A stretch of DNA of 64,000 nt from assembly GCA_020629285.1 (NCBI GenBank), contig JAHDDP010000007.1, positions 120,204 to 184,203 of the forward strand, given 5' to 3'. Origin of the DNA: Maribacter sp. Its GTDB lineage: Bacteria > Bacteroidota > Bacteroidia > Flavobacteriales > Flavobacteriaceae. Below the pieces are notes generated by a model. That model was not told where the DNA came from and ran no database searches. It worked only from the letters and a program-made list of their open reading frames with translations. Position 1 is the first letter of the stretch; the number at the start of each line of letters is the position of its first letter. Shown here piece after piece: positions 54,327 through 64,000 of the stretch. The translations under genes and the position numbers were made by a program.

Positions 54327-54689
54327 TTATACAAAAGCAATTACCAAACATAATGTCAAAAATAAAGCTGCAGGAAAAGATTTAAACAAAGGGTCTTTTA
54401 TTTTAAAATGCATTACAATAGAACCTAACAGTAGAGCTGCCAAACCCAACGCTGCCGGTTGTGTCAATACAGGCACCCAAATACCTATCAAAAGTAAAAT
54501 CGCTAACGTTACTTTTAAAAAACCAACAACATAACACATCGTTTCCGAAAGACCGTAGACCTTAAATTCCTCTATAATCGTTTTTGCATTTCCACCACGC
54601 CATTTGGTTTCTTTTTTATTCTGTATCAGCCAAACGTTCAATATGCTAAGACCAACTATTATTTGACAAACAATGATTAAATAATTCAT
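54327..54689 (-). CDS. DoxX family membrane protein (2)
   Basis: 120 residues with four transmembrane helices; GFLKVTLAILLLIGIWVPVL is the DoxX signature. Related proteins are linked to thiosulphate:quinone oxidoreductase complexes, but most are uncharacterised. It lies 3 bp from the convergent gene. Confidence 0.75.
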   Translation of the reverse strand: MNYLIIVCQIIVGLSILNVWLIQNKKETKWRGGNAKTIIEEFKVYGLSETMCYVVGFLKVTLAILLLIGIWVPVLTQPAALGLAALLLGSIVMHFKIKDPLFKSFPAALFLTLCLVIAFV

Positions 54690-54786
54690 TTTAAAGTAGT
54701 TTTGTAGTAAAGGTCATTATCAACCCTATTTCAAAAATACTAATTTTGTTTATATTTATACAATGTTAGTTAAACAAAATTGTAAA

Positions 54787-56040
54787 ATGAATAAACAGGA
54801 TTTTAAAATACATATTGTAGGTGCCGGAATTAGTGGTTTAACGGCAGCAACTGTGCTTGAACAAAACGGATATTTTCCTGTAATAATTGAAGCTAGCGAT
54901 AGGGAAGGCGGTAGAGTTAAAACAGATATTGTAAACGGGTATCAGTTAGACCACGGCTTTCAAGTATTATTGACCGCATATCCTGCTGCTCAAAAATATC
55001 TTGACTATGAATCTTTAGAACTGCAGAATTTCTTGCCAGGAGCATCCATTTTTAAAAATAAAAAACAAGAAATAATCGGTGATCCGCTTAGAGATGCATC
55101 TTTATTATTATCAACGGTGTTTGCCAATGTTGGAACTGTTGCCGATAAGTTGAAAATTCTAAAATTAAATACTAGACTAAAGAAAAAAACCATAGAAGAA
55201 ATATTTTCTGATAAAGAACAAACGACACTTTCATATTTGAAAGAATTAGATTTCTCTTCTAGCATGATAAACGATTTCTTTAAACCTTTTTTCAGCGGAA
55301 TTTTTCTAGAAGACAAGCTAGAAACTTCTAGCAGAATGTTCGAGTTTGTATATAAAATGTTCGGTGAAGGTGATGCTGCAGTACCAAAAGGAGGGATGGA
55401 AGAAATTCCAAAACAACTACTCCATCATTTAAAAAATACAGTTATTAAATATAATACCTCTGTATCTTCTATTAGCGATGACAAAATTAAACTTGGCAAC
55501 GGAGAAGAAATAGAAAGTGATTTTATCATTGTCGCCACAGAAGCAAGTAACTTGATTCAAAATTTAAAAAATCAAGCCATTGAGTGGCAGAGCAGTGATA
55601 CACTGTATTTTGAAACAGAAAATAGAACGATTAAAAAGCCTCTAATTGGTTTGATTGCCAATAAAAGTACTGTCATTAATAACATCTTTTATCATACTAG
55701 TCTTGAAACAACTACAAATACAGATAAAGAATTACTTTCTGTTACAGTCGTTGATAATCAAGGTTTATCTGGTAAAGCTTTAATAGATCAGGTACAAAAA
55801 GAATTAAAGGATTTATGTGGTATTACCTCTTCTACGTTTATAAAACACTATCGTATACCTAAGTCACTACCAAAATTAGGTGAGCTAAACTATAAGATTT
55901 CACCGTCTGAAACACGCTTAACGGAAACCATTTATTTAGCGGGAGACGTTCAATTAAACGGTTCGTTAAATGCGGCAATGTTGGCGGGAGAAAGTGCAGC
56001 TCTCGGTGTACTGGAAAACTTAGAAGGTTTGTTTAAATAA
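54787..56040 (+). CDS. FAD-dependent oxidoreductase (amine-oxidase/phytoene-desaturase-like)
   Basis: 417 residues. The N-terminal FAD motif HIVGAGISGLTAATVLE is followed by EASDREGGRVKTD. It ends GDVQLNGSLNAAMLAGESAA, the conserved C-terminal FAD motif. The fold is of the amino-oxidase/carotenoid-desaturase type. ATG 54787 chosen over ATG 54763. The substrate is unknown. It is convergent with thiH. Confidence 0.82.
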   Translation: MNKQDFKIHIVGAGISGLTAATVLEQNGYFPVIIEASDREGGRVKTDIVNGYQLDHGFQVLLTAYPAAQKYLDYESLELQNFLPGASIFKNKKQEIIGDPLRDASLLLSTVFANVGTVADKLKILKLNTRLKKKTIEEIFSDKEQTTLSYLKELDFSSSMINDFFKPFFSGIFLEDKLETSSRMFEFVYKMFGEGDAAVPKGGMEEIPKQLLHHLKNTVIKYNTSVSSISDDKIKLGNGEEIESDFIIVATEASNLIQNLKNQAIEWQSSDTLYFETENRTIKKPLIGLIANKSTVINNIFYHTSLETTTNTDKELLSVTVVDNQGLSGKALIDQVQKELKDLCGITSSTFIKHYRIPKSLPKLGELNYKISPSETRLTETIYLAGDVQLNGSLNAAMLAGESAALGVLENLEGLFK

Positions 56041-56114
56041 TAAAGCTTAAAAAAAAGGCTCAATAAAAACGGTTAATTCGTGGTTATCACTATTTCTTAG
56101 CATTTAGCGTTCCG

Positions 56115-57227
56115 TTATTCCCAATTATTAGCCCAATCTTTCCAGACCACATCAAGTCCTTGCGACTTTAGCATAGCGGTGATTTCTTCCGTAGGTCTTT
56201 CATCGGATATTTCAAACTGTTCTAAAGATTCGGGCGCAACAGCATACCCACCGGGATTGGTTTTAGATTCCGCGCTAATTGAGGTGATTCCTAAATTGAC
56301 AATATTATTTCTAAAAATTTCACTTTCGCGGGTAGAAATGGATAATTCTACATCTTCATCCAATAATCTAAAGGCACAGATGAGTTGCACCAGATCGGGA
56401 TCGGTCATTTCAACCTTCGGTTCCAATCCACCGGAATGTGGTCGTAACCGTGGGAACGAGATGGAGTACTTGGTTTTCCAATACGTCTTCTGCAAATACT
56501 TTAAGTGTAAGGCAGTAAAAAAGCTGTCGGCTCGCCAATCTTCCAACCCAAATAAAGCCCCTAATCCAATTTTGTGAATTCCGGCTTTTCCTAATCTATC
56601 CGGAGTATCCAATCTAAAATCAAAATTTGATTTTTTGCCCTTCGGATGGTGTTTTTTATACTCATCTCTATGATAGGTTTCTTGATATACCAAAACGGCA
56701 TAGAGTCCGCTTTCTATCAATTGCTCATATTCATCTTGTAACAAAGGCTGCACCTCTATGGTAATATTGGCAAATTGCGAACGAATCAGTTGTAAGGCAT
56801 TATCGATATAATCCACACCAACTGTTCTATTTGCCTCACCAGTCACCAATAAAATATGGTCATAACCCTTAGATTTTATATAGGCTACTTCTTTTAATAT
56901 TTCTTCATCCGTTAGCGTTCTTCTTGGAATTTTATTCGTCATGCTAAAGCCGCAATAGGTACAAATGTTCTGGCACTCATTGCTCAAGTACATGGGCGAG
57001 TACATTTGTATGGTATTGCCAAAACGCTTTTTTGTCAATTGGCGACTCAACTGCGCCATTTGCTCCAAATAAGGTTTTGCAGCGGGCGATATCAATGCTT
57101 TAAAATCCTCCAGGTCTCTTTTCGTATTGCCCAAAGCCCGCAATACATCGTGCTCGGTTTTAGAGAAAATACTTTGCAAGGTTTGGTCCCAATTATAGGT
57201 GTTGAAAATATCTTTAAAACTGCCCAT
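56115..57227 (-). CDS. thiH: 2-iminoacetate synthase ThiH
   Basis: 370 residues. Radical-SAM cluster CxxxCxxC in ECQNICTYCGFSM. The VTGEANRTVGVDYI and SFPRLRPHSGGLEP segments are ThiH signatures. It cleaves tyrosine to dehydroglycine for the thiazole. Last gene of the thiamine operon, 6 bp after thiG. Confidence 0.94.
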   Translation of the reverse strand: MGSFKDIFNTYNWDQTLQSIFSKTEHDVLRALGNTKRDLEDFKALISPAAKPYLEQMAQLSRQLTKKRFGNTIQMYSPMYLSNECQNICTYCGFSMTNKIPRRTLTDEEILKEVAYIKSKGYDHILLVTGEANRTVGVDYIDNALQLIRSQFANITIEVQPLLQDEYEQLIESGLYAVLVYQETYHRDEYKKHHPKGKKSNFDFRLDTPDRLGKAGIHKIGLGALFGLEDWRADSFFTALHLKYLQKTYWKTKYSISFPRLRPHSGGLEPKVEMTDPDLVQLICAFRLLDEDVELSISTRESEIFRNNIVNLGITSISAESKTNPGGYAVAPESLEQFEISDERPTEEITAMLKSQGLDVVWKDWANNWE

Positions 57228-57233
57228 ATTACT

Positions 57234-57998
57234 TTAATTCAAAAAACTAGTTAACGGACTACTGGCTTCTGCTTTTTTATGAATTACCGGAGCCAACTTT
57301 GCTTCATATGCCATTCTACCGGCGGCTACTGCCATTTTAAATGCTTTTGCCATTTGTACAGGATTCTGGGAAACCGCTATCGCCGTATTGACCAAAACGG
57401 CATCTGCACCTAATTCCATCGCATAGGCAGCATGAGAAGGTGCCCCGATCCCGGCATCTACAATTACCGGAACATTACTTTGATCAATGATGATCTCTAG
57501 AAAATCTTGCGTTTTCAATCCTTTATTACTGCCTATAGGGGCACCTAAAGGCATAACGCACTGAACACCCACTTCTTCCAGACGTTTGCACAACACGGGA
57601 TCCGCATGTATGTATGGCATTACCACAAAACCTGATTTCACCAACTCTTCTGCTGCTTTAAGCGTTTCAATAGGGTCGGGGAGTAGGTATTTTGGATCGG
57701 GATGTATCTCTAGTTTTACCCAATTGGTTTCAAGAGCCTCACGAGATAACTGCGCTGCAAATACCGCTTCTTTTGCCGTACGCACTCCCGATGTATTCGG
57801 TAACAAATTAATATGTGAATGGTTTAAATGCTGTAAAATGTCATCTTGCTCATTTTCAACGTCTACTCGTTTTAAAGCCACCGTAACCAATTCACTTTCA
57901 GAAGTTAACAAAGCTTCTTTCATTATCTTAGATGAACTGAATTTTCCCGTTCCCGTAAACAATCTAGAGCTAAACTTTTTATCTGCTATCTGTAACAT
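57234..57998 (-). CDS. thiG: Thiazole synthase ThiG
   Basis: 254 residues. [11 protein letters not shown] at the N-terminus, the Schiff-base lysine in [16 protein letters not shown], and [20 protein letters not shown] are diagnostic. It builds the thiazole from deoxyxylulose phosphate, dehydroglycine and ThiS thiocarboxylate. ATG 57998 is chosen because the upstream in-frame extension lies inside thiE. It starts 1 bp after the thiE stop. Confidence 0.94.
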   Translation of the reverse strand: MLQIADKKFSSRLFTGTGKFSSSKIMKEALLTSESELVTVALKRVDVENEQDDILQHLNHSHINLLPNTSGVRTAKEAVFAAQLSREALETNWVKLEIHPDPKYLLPDPIETLKAAEELVKSGFVVMPYIHADPVLCKRLEEVGVQCVMPLGAPIGSNKGLKTQDFLEIIIDQSNVPVIVDAGIGAPSHAAYAMELGADAVLVNTAIAVSQNPVQMAKAFKMAVAAGRMAYEAKLAPVIHKKAEASSPLTSFLN

Positions 57999-57999
57999 A

Positions 58000-58653
58000 T
58001 TATTTTCTTTTTTCTTCGGATATCCAACGTTGCTCGTCAAGCGGACCTCCATTAATCAATCTTTTCAACTCTGGTACTTTATTGAAATTACGGGTCACCT
58101 CACCAGACATGGCAATGCCATGTACACCTGTTTTCATAATTTCATTAATATCTTCTGCAAGAATACCGCCGATGGCAATAATGGGTACGTGCGCTTTCAG
58201 TTCTTCGAGTATGGTCAAATAACCGTTTAAGCCCAAGACGGGACTCAAATTTTTTTTGGTCTCTGTAAATCGAAAAGGACCTAGACCTATGTAATCCACT
58301 GTCTTTGCGACTAAAGCTTCACAATCTTCAAGCGTATTGGCGGTACCTCCGATTATTTGCCAAGACGCCAGTTCTTTTCGGGCGGTAACAGGGCTAGTAT
58401 CGGTTTTACCCAAATGCACTCCGTCTGCTTTAACCGCTGCCGCCACTTTGTAGTAATCATTGATAATTAATCGTGTTTGATATTTAGAGGTTATTTCCCT
58501 TGCCTTTTGTGCCGTACGCAACACTACACTTTCTGACTGGTCTTTTAAGCGTAATTGCACCAATTCAATACCAGAGGTACAGGCTTTTTGAATATGCTCT
58601 AAATGCTCTTGTGGTGTTTTACCTTGAGAGATGTAATGTAAGGTTGGTATCAT
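58000..58653 (-). CDS. thiE: Thiamine-phosphate synthase ThiE
   Basis: 217 residues. TIM-barrel signatures [36 protein letters not shown] and [15 protein letters not shown] with phosphate-binding IAIGGI mark ThiE. It joins HMP-PP and thiazole phosphate to form thiamine phosphate. 1 bp before thiG. Confidence 0.92.
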   Translation of the reverse strand: MIPTLHYISQGKTPQEHLEHIQKACTSGIELVQLRLKDQSESVVLRTAQKAREITSKYQTRLIINDYYKVAAAVKADGVHLGKTDTSPVTARKELASWQIIGGTANTLEDCEALVAKTVDYIGLGPFRFTETKKNLSPVLGLNGYLTILEELKAHVPIIAIGGILAEDINEIMKTGVHGIAMSGEVTRNFNKVPELKRLINGGPLDEQRWISEEKRK

Positions 58654-58668
58654 ATTTTTTAACTATAA

Positions 58669-59304
58669 CTAATAACTTTTATTTCTGATGGATGCTTTCT
58701 TCTGCTCATGAACAGCAGTATCATACTGCTTTTTCAGCGACACAAAGCTCTGTACCGGTTTTTCCATATTCCACACTCCGCCCAACACTCCTATGCCCTT
58801 ATACCCGAGCGCTAATGTTGGTTTTACCGTTGCATTGTCAATACCGCCCATACCGACGATCAATTTATCAATAGTGTTAACATCGAACCCTTTACCCTTG
58901 TACCCTTTTTTAGAAATGGATGAAAAAACGGGACTCAGTAAATGATAATCGAATTCAAACTCGCAATCTTCTAAAACATTTGGATCGTGAAAAGAAGAGC
59001 TTATGGTTTTACCGTACATATCTAAGCTTTTGAAATACTGACCAGGGTTGTCAATATGGTCTATTCGCATTTGCTCTTGAAAATGTAAACCTTTGAGATT
59101 GTAATCATTGATCAATTGATGATGTAAGTGCACCACGATTCTATCATGATATTTTGAATCAATCGCATTCAAATAATCGCAATGTTCTTCATAGTTTTTA
59201 AAGGGTTTTCTCAAATGATAATAATTCAAGCCCTGCTGAAACAGTTCATGTAAAATGGCTATCTCGTTGGGTATATCTTTTTCTGGCGCTATTACTACGA
59301 TCAT
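58669..59304 (-). CDS. ThiE/TenI-like thiamine-phosphate synthase homologue
   Basis: 211 residues of a thiamine-phosphate-synthase-like TIM barrel. YYHLRKPFKNYEEHCDYL, IVVHLHHQLINDYNLKGLHF and DYHLLSPVFSSISKKGYKGKG fit, and VGMGGI is the phosphate loop. HMP-pyrophosphate residues differ from ThiE, so it may be a TenI-like thiazole tautomerase or a second synthase. ATG 59304 used instead of TTG 59328. Confidence 0.82.
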   Translation of the reverse strand: MIVVIAPEKDIPNEIAILHELFQQGLNYYHLRKPFKNYEEHCDYLNAIDSKYHDRIVVHLHHQLINDYNLKGLHFQEQMRIDHIDNPGQYFKSLDMYGKTISSSFHDPNVLEDCEFEFDYHLLSPVFSSISKKGYKGKGFDVNTIDKLIVGMGGIDNATVKPTLALGYKGIGVLGGVWNMEKPVQSFVSLKKQYDTAVHEQKKASIRNKSY

Positions 59305-59411
59305 TTTTTTTTGAGTTAAGGATTGCAATGAAAATCCTTTTGCTTTTTCTGCAAAAGATTGAAGTGGAAAGCCTGCCCACGCTTTTTTCGCGTGGGAACT
59401 TCCTTATGCAT
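59305..59411 (-). other. Intercistronic region with two hairpins (thiC to thiE-like)
   Basis: CCCACGC-TTTTTTC-GCGTGGG (59377-59397) is a 7-bp GC-rich stem. An ATC.TTTTGC/GCAAAAGAT inverted repeat lies closer to the thiE-like gene. Neither has a terminal T-run on the minus strand. They may slow read-through or protect mRNA ends. Confidence 0.45.
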
Positions 59412-61295
<1,884 letters not shown>

Positions 61296-61333
61296 TTATT
61301 TCTTTATGCTGTTTCTTAAAATACGAGGATTGA

Positions 61334-61537
61334 TCAACCACCTTGGGTGGCCCTAATGACCAGAACTTCATCATTTTGTTGCAGCGTGGTCGTGTTCCAC
61401 ACTGTTTTGGCAATGATATTTTCGTTGACGGCTACAGCTATACCGTTTACCGAAATACCCAGTTCACTAATGATTTCTTGTAAAGTAATAGTTGCCTTAA
61501 AGAGGCGAGGGGTGTCGTTTACGATGATGTTTATCAT
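61334..61537 (-). CDS. thiS: Sulfur carrier protein ThiS
   Basis: 67 residues with a ubiquitin-like fold. It ends ATQGG; the C-terminal Gly-Gly carries the thiocarboxylate used by ThiG. First gene of the operon, behind the TPP riboswitch. thiF and thiD are not in this window. Confidence 0.93.
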   Translation of the reverse strand: MINIIVNDTPRLFKATITLQEIISELGISVNGIAVAVNENIIAKTVWNTTTLQQNDEVLVIRATQGG

Positions 61538-61648
61538 TTTTTAATTGCTTTATCAAAGCGCAAAGTGCTACTTTGATGTGTTTACGATGTAAACGGAGTA
61601 TATTAAAAAATGAATTGAAAAATGGAAAGTACAGGTATTGAACCCGTT
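61538..61648 (-). other. thi leader between riboswitch and thiS, with hairpins
   Basis: GTTTACGATGTAAAC and ATCAAAG...CTTTGAT inverted repeats lie in the leader before the thiS ATG. They could form an expression platform that hides the ribosome binding site. Confidence 0.45.
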
Positions 61649-61726
61649 AACTTTTCCCTACGTTGATATTAATCAAATCAGGTTCTAAGGATATTTCTCA
61701 AACTATGAAATAGCTACTCCTAAAGT
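61649..61726 (-). ncRNA. TPP riboswitch (THI element)
   Basis: On the minus strand ACTTTAGGAGT opens P1/P2, TGAGAAATATCCTTAGAACC is the core, CTGATTTGATTAATATCAACG forms P4/P5, and GTAGGGAAAAGT closes P1. These are the conserved words of the TPP riboswitch. It precedes thiS and presumably lowers thi expression when TPP is abundant. Confidence 0.9.
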
Positions 61727-62005
61727 TTACATGGCTAAGTTAGGAAATTGAAAGCTAACCTGTGCTTTACAGCTAAAAAAAATTGCTAGACTAAATAGAT
61801 ACCTACATTTTTAGATATTTGACTACCAAAAAAACTTAATCAAGAGTAGTATCAAATTTTTAATAATATGTATTACAACACCTTTAAATATCGAAAAACA
61901 TGCTATACATCGAATAACTTTAATTTCAGGCAAGGTTCTGCCGTTATTATTTGTTTGAATTAATAGAGTACGCTAATTTTAAAACAAACCTACAAATTGA
62001 TAAAA
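61727..62005. other. Region between thi leader and the DUF4382 gene
   Basis: AT-rich with promoters for both divergent units expected, but none is a full -33/-7 match. Nothing else recognised. Confidence 0.3.
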
Positions 62006-62899
62006 ATGAAATTTATAAAATCTAACATTTTAGTTATTGCATTTATTACCTTCAGTACCCTAATAATGAGTTGCTCAGATGACAATGACGTAACTTCTGA
62101 TTATGGCAGGCTATCGGTTAAATTGACCGATGCGCCCTTTCCTCATGATTTGGTAGCCGAAGCCAATGTCACCGTATTCAAGATCGATGCCAGGTACAAA
62201 GGTGATGTAAATTTAGATGAGGAAATGATCGATAGTACAAGTACATCGGTAGAAACAGATGGTGATAACCGGTTTATCGTACTTATGGAAGACGAGGTGC
62301 AAGTAAACCTTTTAGAGCTTACCAATGGTGTTACCGAAAATTTAGCCAACCTAGAAGTACCTGTTGGAACATACGACCTAATTCGTGTTTATGTGGAAGG
62401 TGTAAATGTGGTACTTAAAGATGGTACTATCTATGATTTAAAAGTACCAAGCGGATCACAATCAGGAATCAAAGTTTTTGTTAAACCTGGTATAACCGTA
62501 AATGGCGGATTGACATCTGATCTTTTATTGGACTTCGATGTTAGTAGGTCTTTTGTAGCAAAAGGCGGTACTCGAAACATTACCGGCTTTAATTTTAAAC
62601 CGGTGATCAAGGCAAGTAATTTATCTACTGCAGGAACACTTGTAGGTTTTGTTACCGAGTTACAAGAAGAAACACCCGTAGGTGTTGAAGGTGCTCAAAT
62701 AGCCGTATTTAGTGCAGATACGCTAAATACGACTACCTTTACCGATGTTGATGGCAGTTATATGCTTATGGGATTAGATGCGGGATCTTATACCGTTGAA
62801 GTCGAAAAGGATGGCTATATCATGCAAACCGCAGATAACGTTCAAATTGATGCCGCTAATAAAACCGTTCTAGATTTTGAACTGTCTATAGAAGATTAA
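62006..62899 (+). CDS. DUF4382 domain-containing lipoprotein
   Basis: 297 residues. Lipobox LIMSC near residue 18. A DUF4382 beta-sandwich begins GRLSVKLTDAPFPHDLVAEA; the last ~85 residues (TLVGFVTELQEETPVGVEGA to the end) are a carboxypeptidase-regulatory-like sandwich with SYMLMGLDAGSYTVEVEKDG. Exported, surface anchored; function unknown. ATG 62006 chosen over TTG 61997. Confidence 0.82.
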   Translation: MKFIKSNILVIAFITFSTLIMSCSDDNDVTSDYGRLSVKLTDAPFPHDLVAEANVTVFKIDARYKGDVNLDEEMIDSTSTSVETDGDNRFIVLMEDEVQVNLLELTNGVTENLANLEVPVGTYDLIRVYVEGVNVVLKDGTIYDLKVPSGSQSGIKVFVKPGITVNGGLTSDLLLDFDVSRSFVAKGGTRNITGFNFKPVIKASNLSTAGTLVGFVTELQEETPVGVEGAQIAVFSADTLNTTTFTDVDGSYMLMGLDAGSYTVEVEKDGYIMQTADNVQIDAANKTVLDFELSIED

Positions 62900-62922
62900 T
62901 AATTACGCTCTATTTATATACG

Positions 62923-62951
62923 AAGCGGGATAATTATCCCGCTTTTTTTAT
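62923..62951 (+). terminator. Intrinsic terminator after the DUF4382 gene
   Basis: AAGCGGGATAA and TTATCCCGCTT form an 11-bp perfect palindrome followed by a T-run. Confidence 0.9.
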
Positions 62952-63170
62952 GGGCACTAATTTCAACTGAGACTACCTTTTTAAAATAATTAATGCTGTA
63001 ACCAATTGAATAATAAGTTTATAAGAAAAACCATTCACTAAGGCATCACTTATTAAAAACGTAAATCTCTCAATTCACACTCAATAAATTACAGTTCAGT
63101 AAGTCCCAATTCATTTTTATCTTGAATCAAAATATATTTACATCATACAAAACACCAACGGGACAGCATC

Positions 63171-64000
63171 ATGGAACATACCAAACCAAAGACCAGTAAG
63201 AAAAAACAAATATTCAGAATCATATTATTTGCCAGTACCTTCATTTCTTTATGGTTTGTACCATGGATTTTAGTGAAAGCTTGGATCTTACCCTTACCGA
63301 ATACGGTTCAAGAGCAAGTAGATCAAACCTTGGGTTACGGATTTGACGGAGTCATTGTATATGTAGATGAAGCCGGTAAGCCTCCCGCATTTTATGGCGC
63401 TGGTTATCATAATACTGAAAATAAAATTCACGTTAACCCAAAAGCACTTTTCAAAATTGCCAGTATCAGTAAATTATATGATGCCGTAGCAATTACCAAA
63501 TTAGTCCATGACAACCGTTTATCGCTTGATAAAACTGTTGCTGATTACTTTCCTGAGCTTGTTGAACAAATTGATAATGCAGAAAAGATCACCGTTAGAA
63601 TGATGGTACAGCATAGAAGCGGCATCCCTAATTTCACCGATACACCAAACTTCTGGAACGAGCCGCCAAAATCTAGTGAAGATGCTTTAGCTCTTATTTT
63701 GGGTAAGCCTGCTGATTTTGCACCCAATGCAGATTATGCCTATTCCAATACCAATTACCTATTGCTATCCATGCTAGTAGAAAAGGTAACGGGCAAGCCT
63801 AATTTTCAGTTTATAAAGGAAAACATACTAGTGCCCTTGAATCTTCATAATACTTACGGCTCTATTGACGAAATAGATATGGATGATTTAATGAGCGGCT
63901 ATTATGTTGGTGTTGAAAAGGATATTAAAACGACCGATTATCGCTCTATGATTGCATCTGCCGAAGATGTGGGAATCTTCTTGAGATCTTTAAACGATGG
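63171..64000 (+). CDS. Serine hydrolase, beta-lactamase/esterase family (5' part)
   Basis: ATG 63171 and 276 residues to the window edge. An N-terminal transmembrane segment precedes a class-C-like beta-lactamase domain: SxxK nucleophile in IASISKLYD, YxN in YAYSNTNYLLLS, QHRSGIPNFTD typical of the family. It may be a membrane-anchored esterase or D-amino peptidase rather than a true beta-lactamase. The C-terminus lies outside the window. Confidence 0.85.
   Translation, partial: MEHTKPKTSKKKQIFRIILFASTFISLWFVPWILVKAWILPLPNTVQEQVDQTLGYGFDGVIVYVDEAGKPPAFYGAGYHNTENKIHVNPKALFKIASISKLYDAVAITKLVHDNRLSLDKTVADYFPELVEQIDNAEKITVRMMVQHRSGIPNFTDTPNFWNEPPKSSEDALALILGKPADFAPNADYAYSNTNYLLLSMLVEKVTGKPNFQFIKENILVPLNLHNTYGSIDEIDMDDLMSGYYVGVEKDIKTTDYRSMIASAEDVGIFLRSLND

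Overview
The window comes from a member of the Bacteroidota, most likely a marine Flavobacteriaceae (Maribacter/Zobellia-like). The DNA is AT-rich. Promoters show the phylum's TAnnTTTG -7 box. There is a 286-residue RpoD-like sigma factor without region 1.1, a Lacal_2735-family small protein, many lipoproteins and signal peptides, and several DUF families typical of the group. No rRNA, tRNA, insertion sequence, phage or CRISPR array was seen. The genus is inference.

Layout. 1-16.2 kb is an accessory redox and stress region: medium-chain reductases, short-chain dehydrogenases, an aldehyde dehydrogenase, flavin nitroreductases, AlkB, Dps, a UBP-type zinc finger beside a cyclic-nucleotide-domain thioredoxin-reductase homologue, a crotonase, a 2-oxoglutarate oxygenase and two AraC regulators. 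16.3-23.2 kb holds a phytase-like lipoprotein, MarC, a KefG/KefC-type potassium efflux pair, DUF6134, a patatin and a decayed DEAD-box protein. 23.3-27.5 kb has an EamA transporter and a TetR-led reductase operon on the minus strand. 27.7-38.7 kb has a second patatin, a leishmanolysin-like lipoprotein, a DEAD-box helicase, the RpoD-like factor, a nitroreductase, a lipoprotein gene with an in-frame TGA, FadH and a beta-barrel protein. 39-45.7 kb has a NhaC/MetT-type transporter behind a compact SAM-I-like aptamer, a third AraC regulator with a frameshifted SDR and an AhpD-like gene, a SPOR protein, a receiver protein and a Fur/Zur regulator divergent from a frameshifted merC. 45.9-56 kb has a DUF1080 lipoprotein, DUF5995, a Crp/Fnr regulator, LtrA, and two transcription units (cupin + MRJP-like; cyclase + MFS). 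56.1-61.7 kb is a thiamine operon (thiS-thiC-thiE-like-thiE-thiG-thiH) behind a TPP riboswitch. 62-64 kb has a DUF4382 lipoprotein and the start of a serine hydrolase.

Regulation is the most informative part. (i) Three promoters near the AraC genes share one geometry: two ACC-cored half-sites 21 bp apart, the second exactly 30 bp before the TTTG of the -7 box. Two more promoters are near matches. (ii) A 14-bp palindrome of the TetR type lies at both the tetR operon promoter and the promoter of the first gene, 26 kb away. (iii) Two promoters at 49.5 and 51.2 kb share a CRP-like tandem operator with identical spacing to the promoter. (iv) Zur-like palindromes cover both boxes of the merC promoter. 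(v) The transporter at 39-40.3 kb has a SAM-I-like leader that appears to lack P4 and the usual long P2.

Several genes look recently damaged: two homopolymer frameshifts, one in-frame TGA and two missing ATG starts. Some of these could be assembly errors rather than biology.
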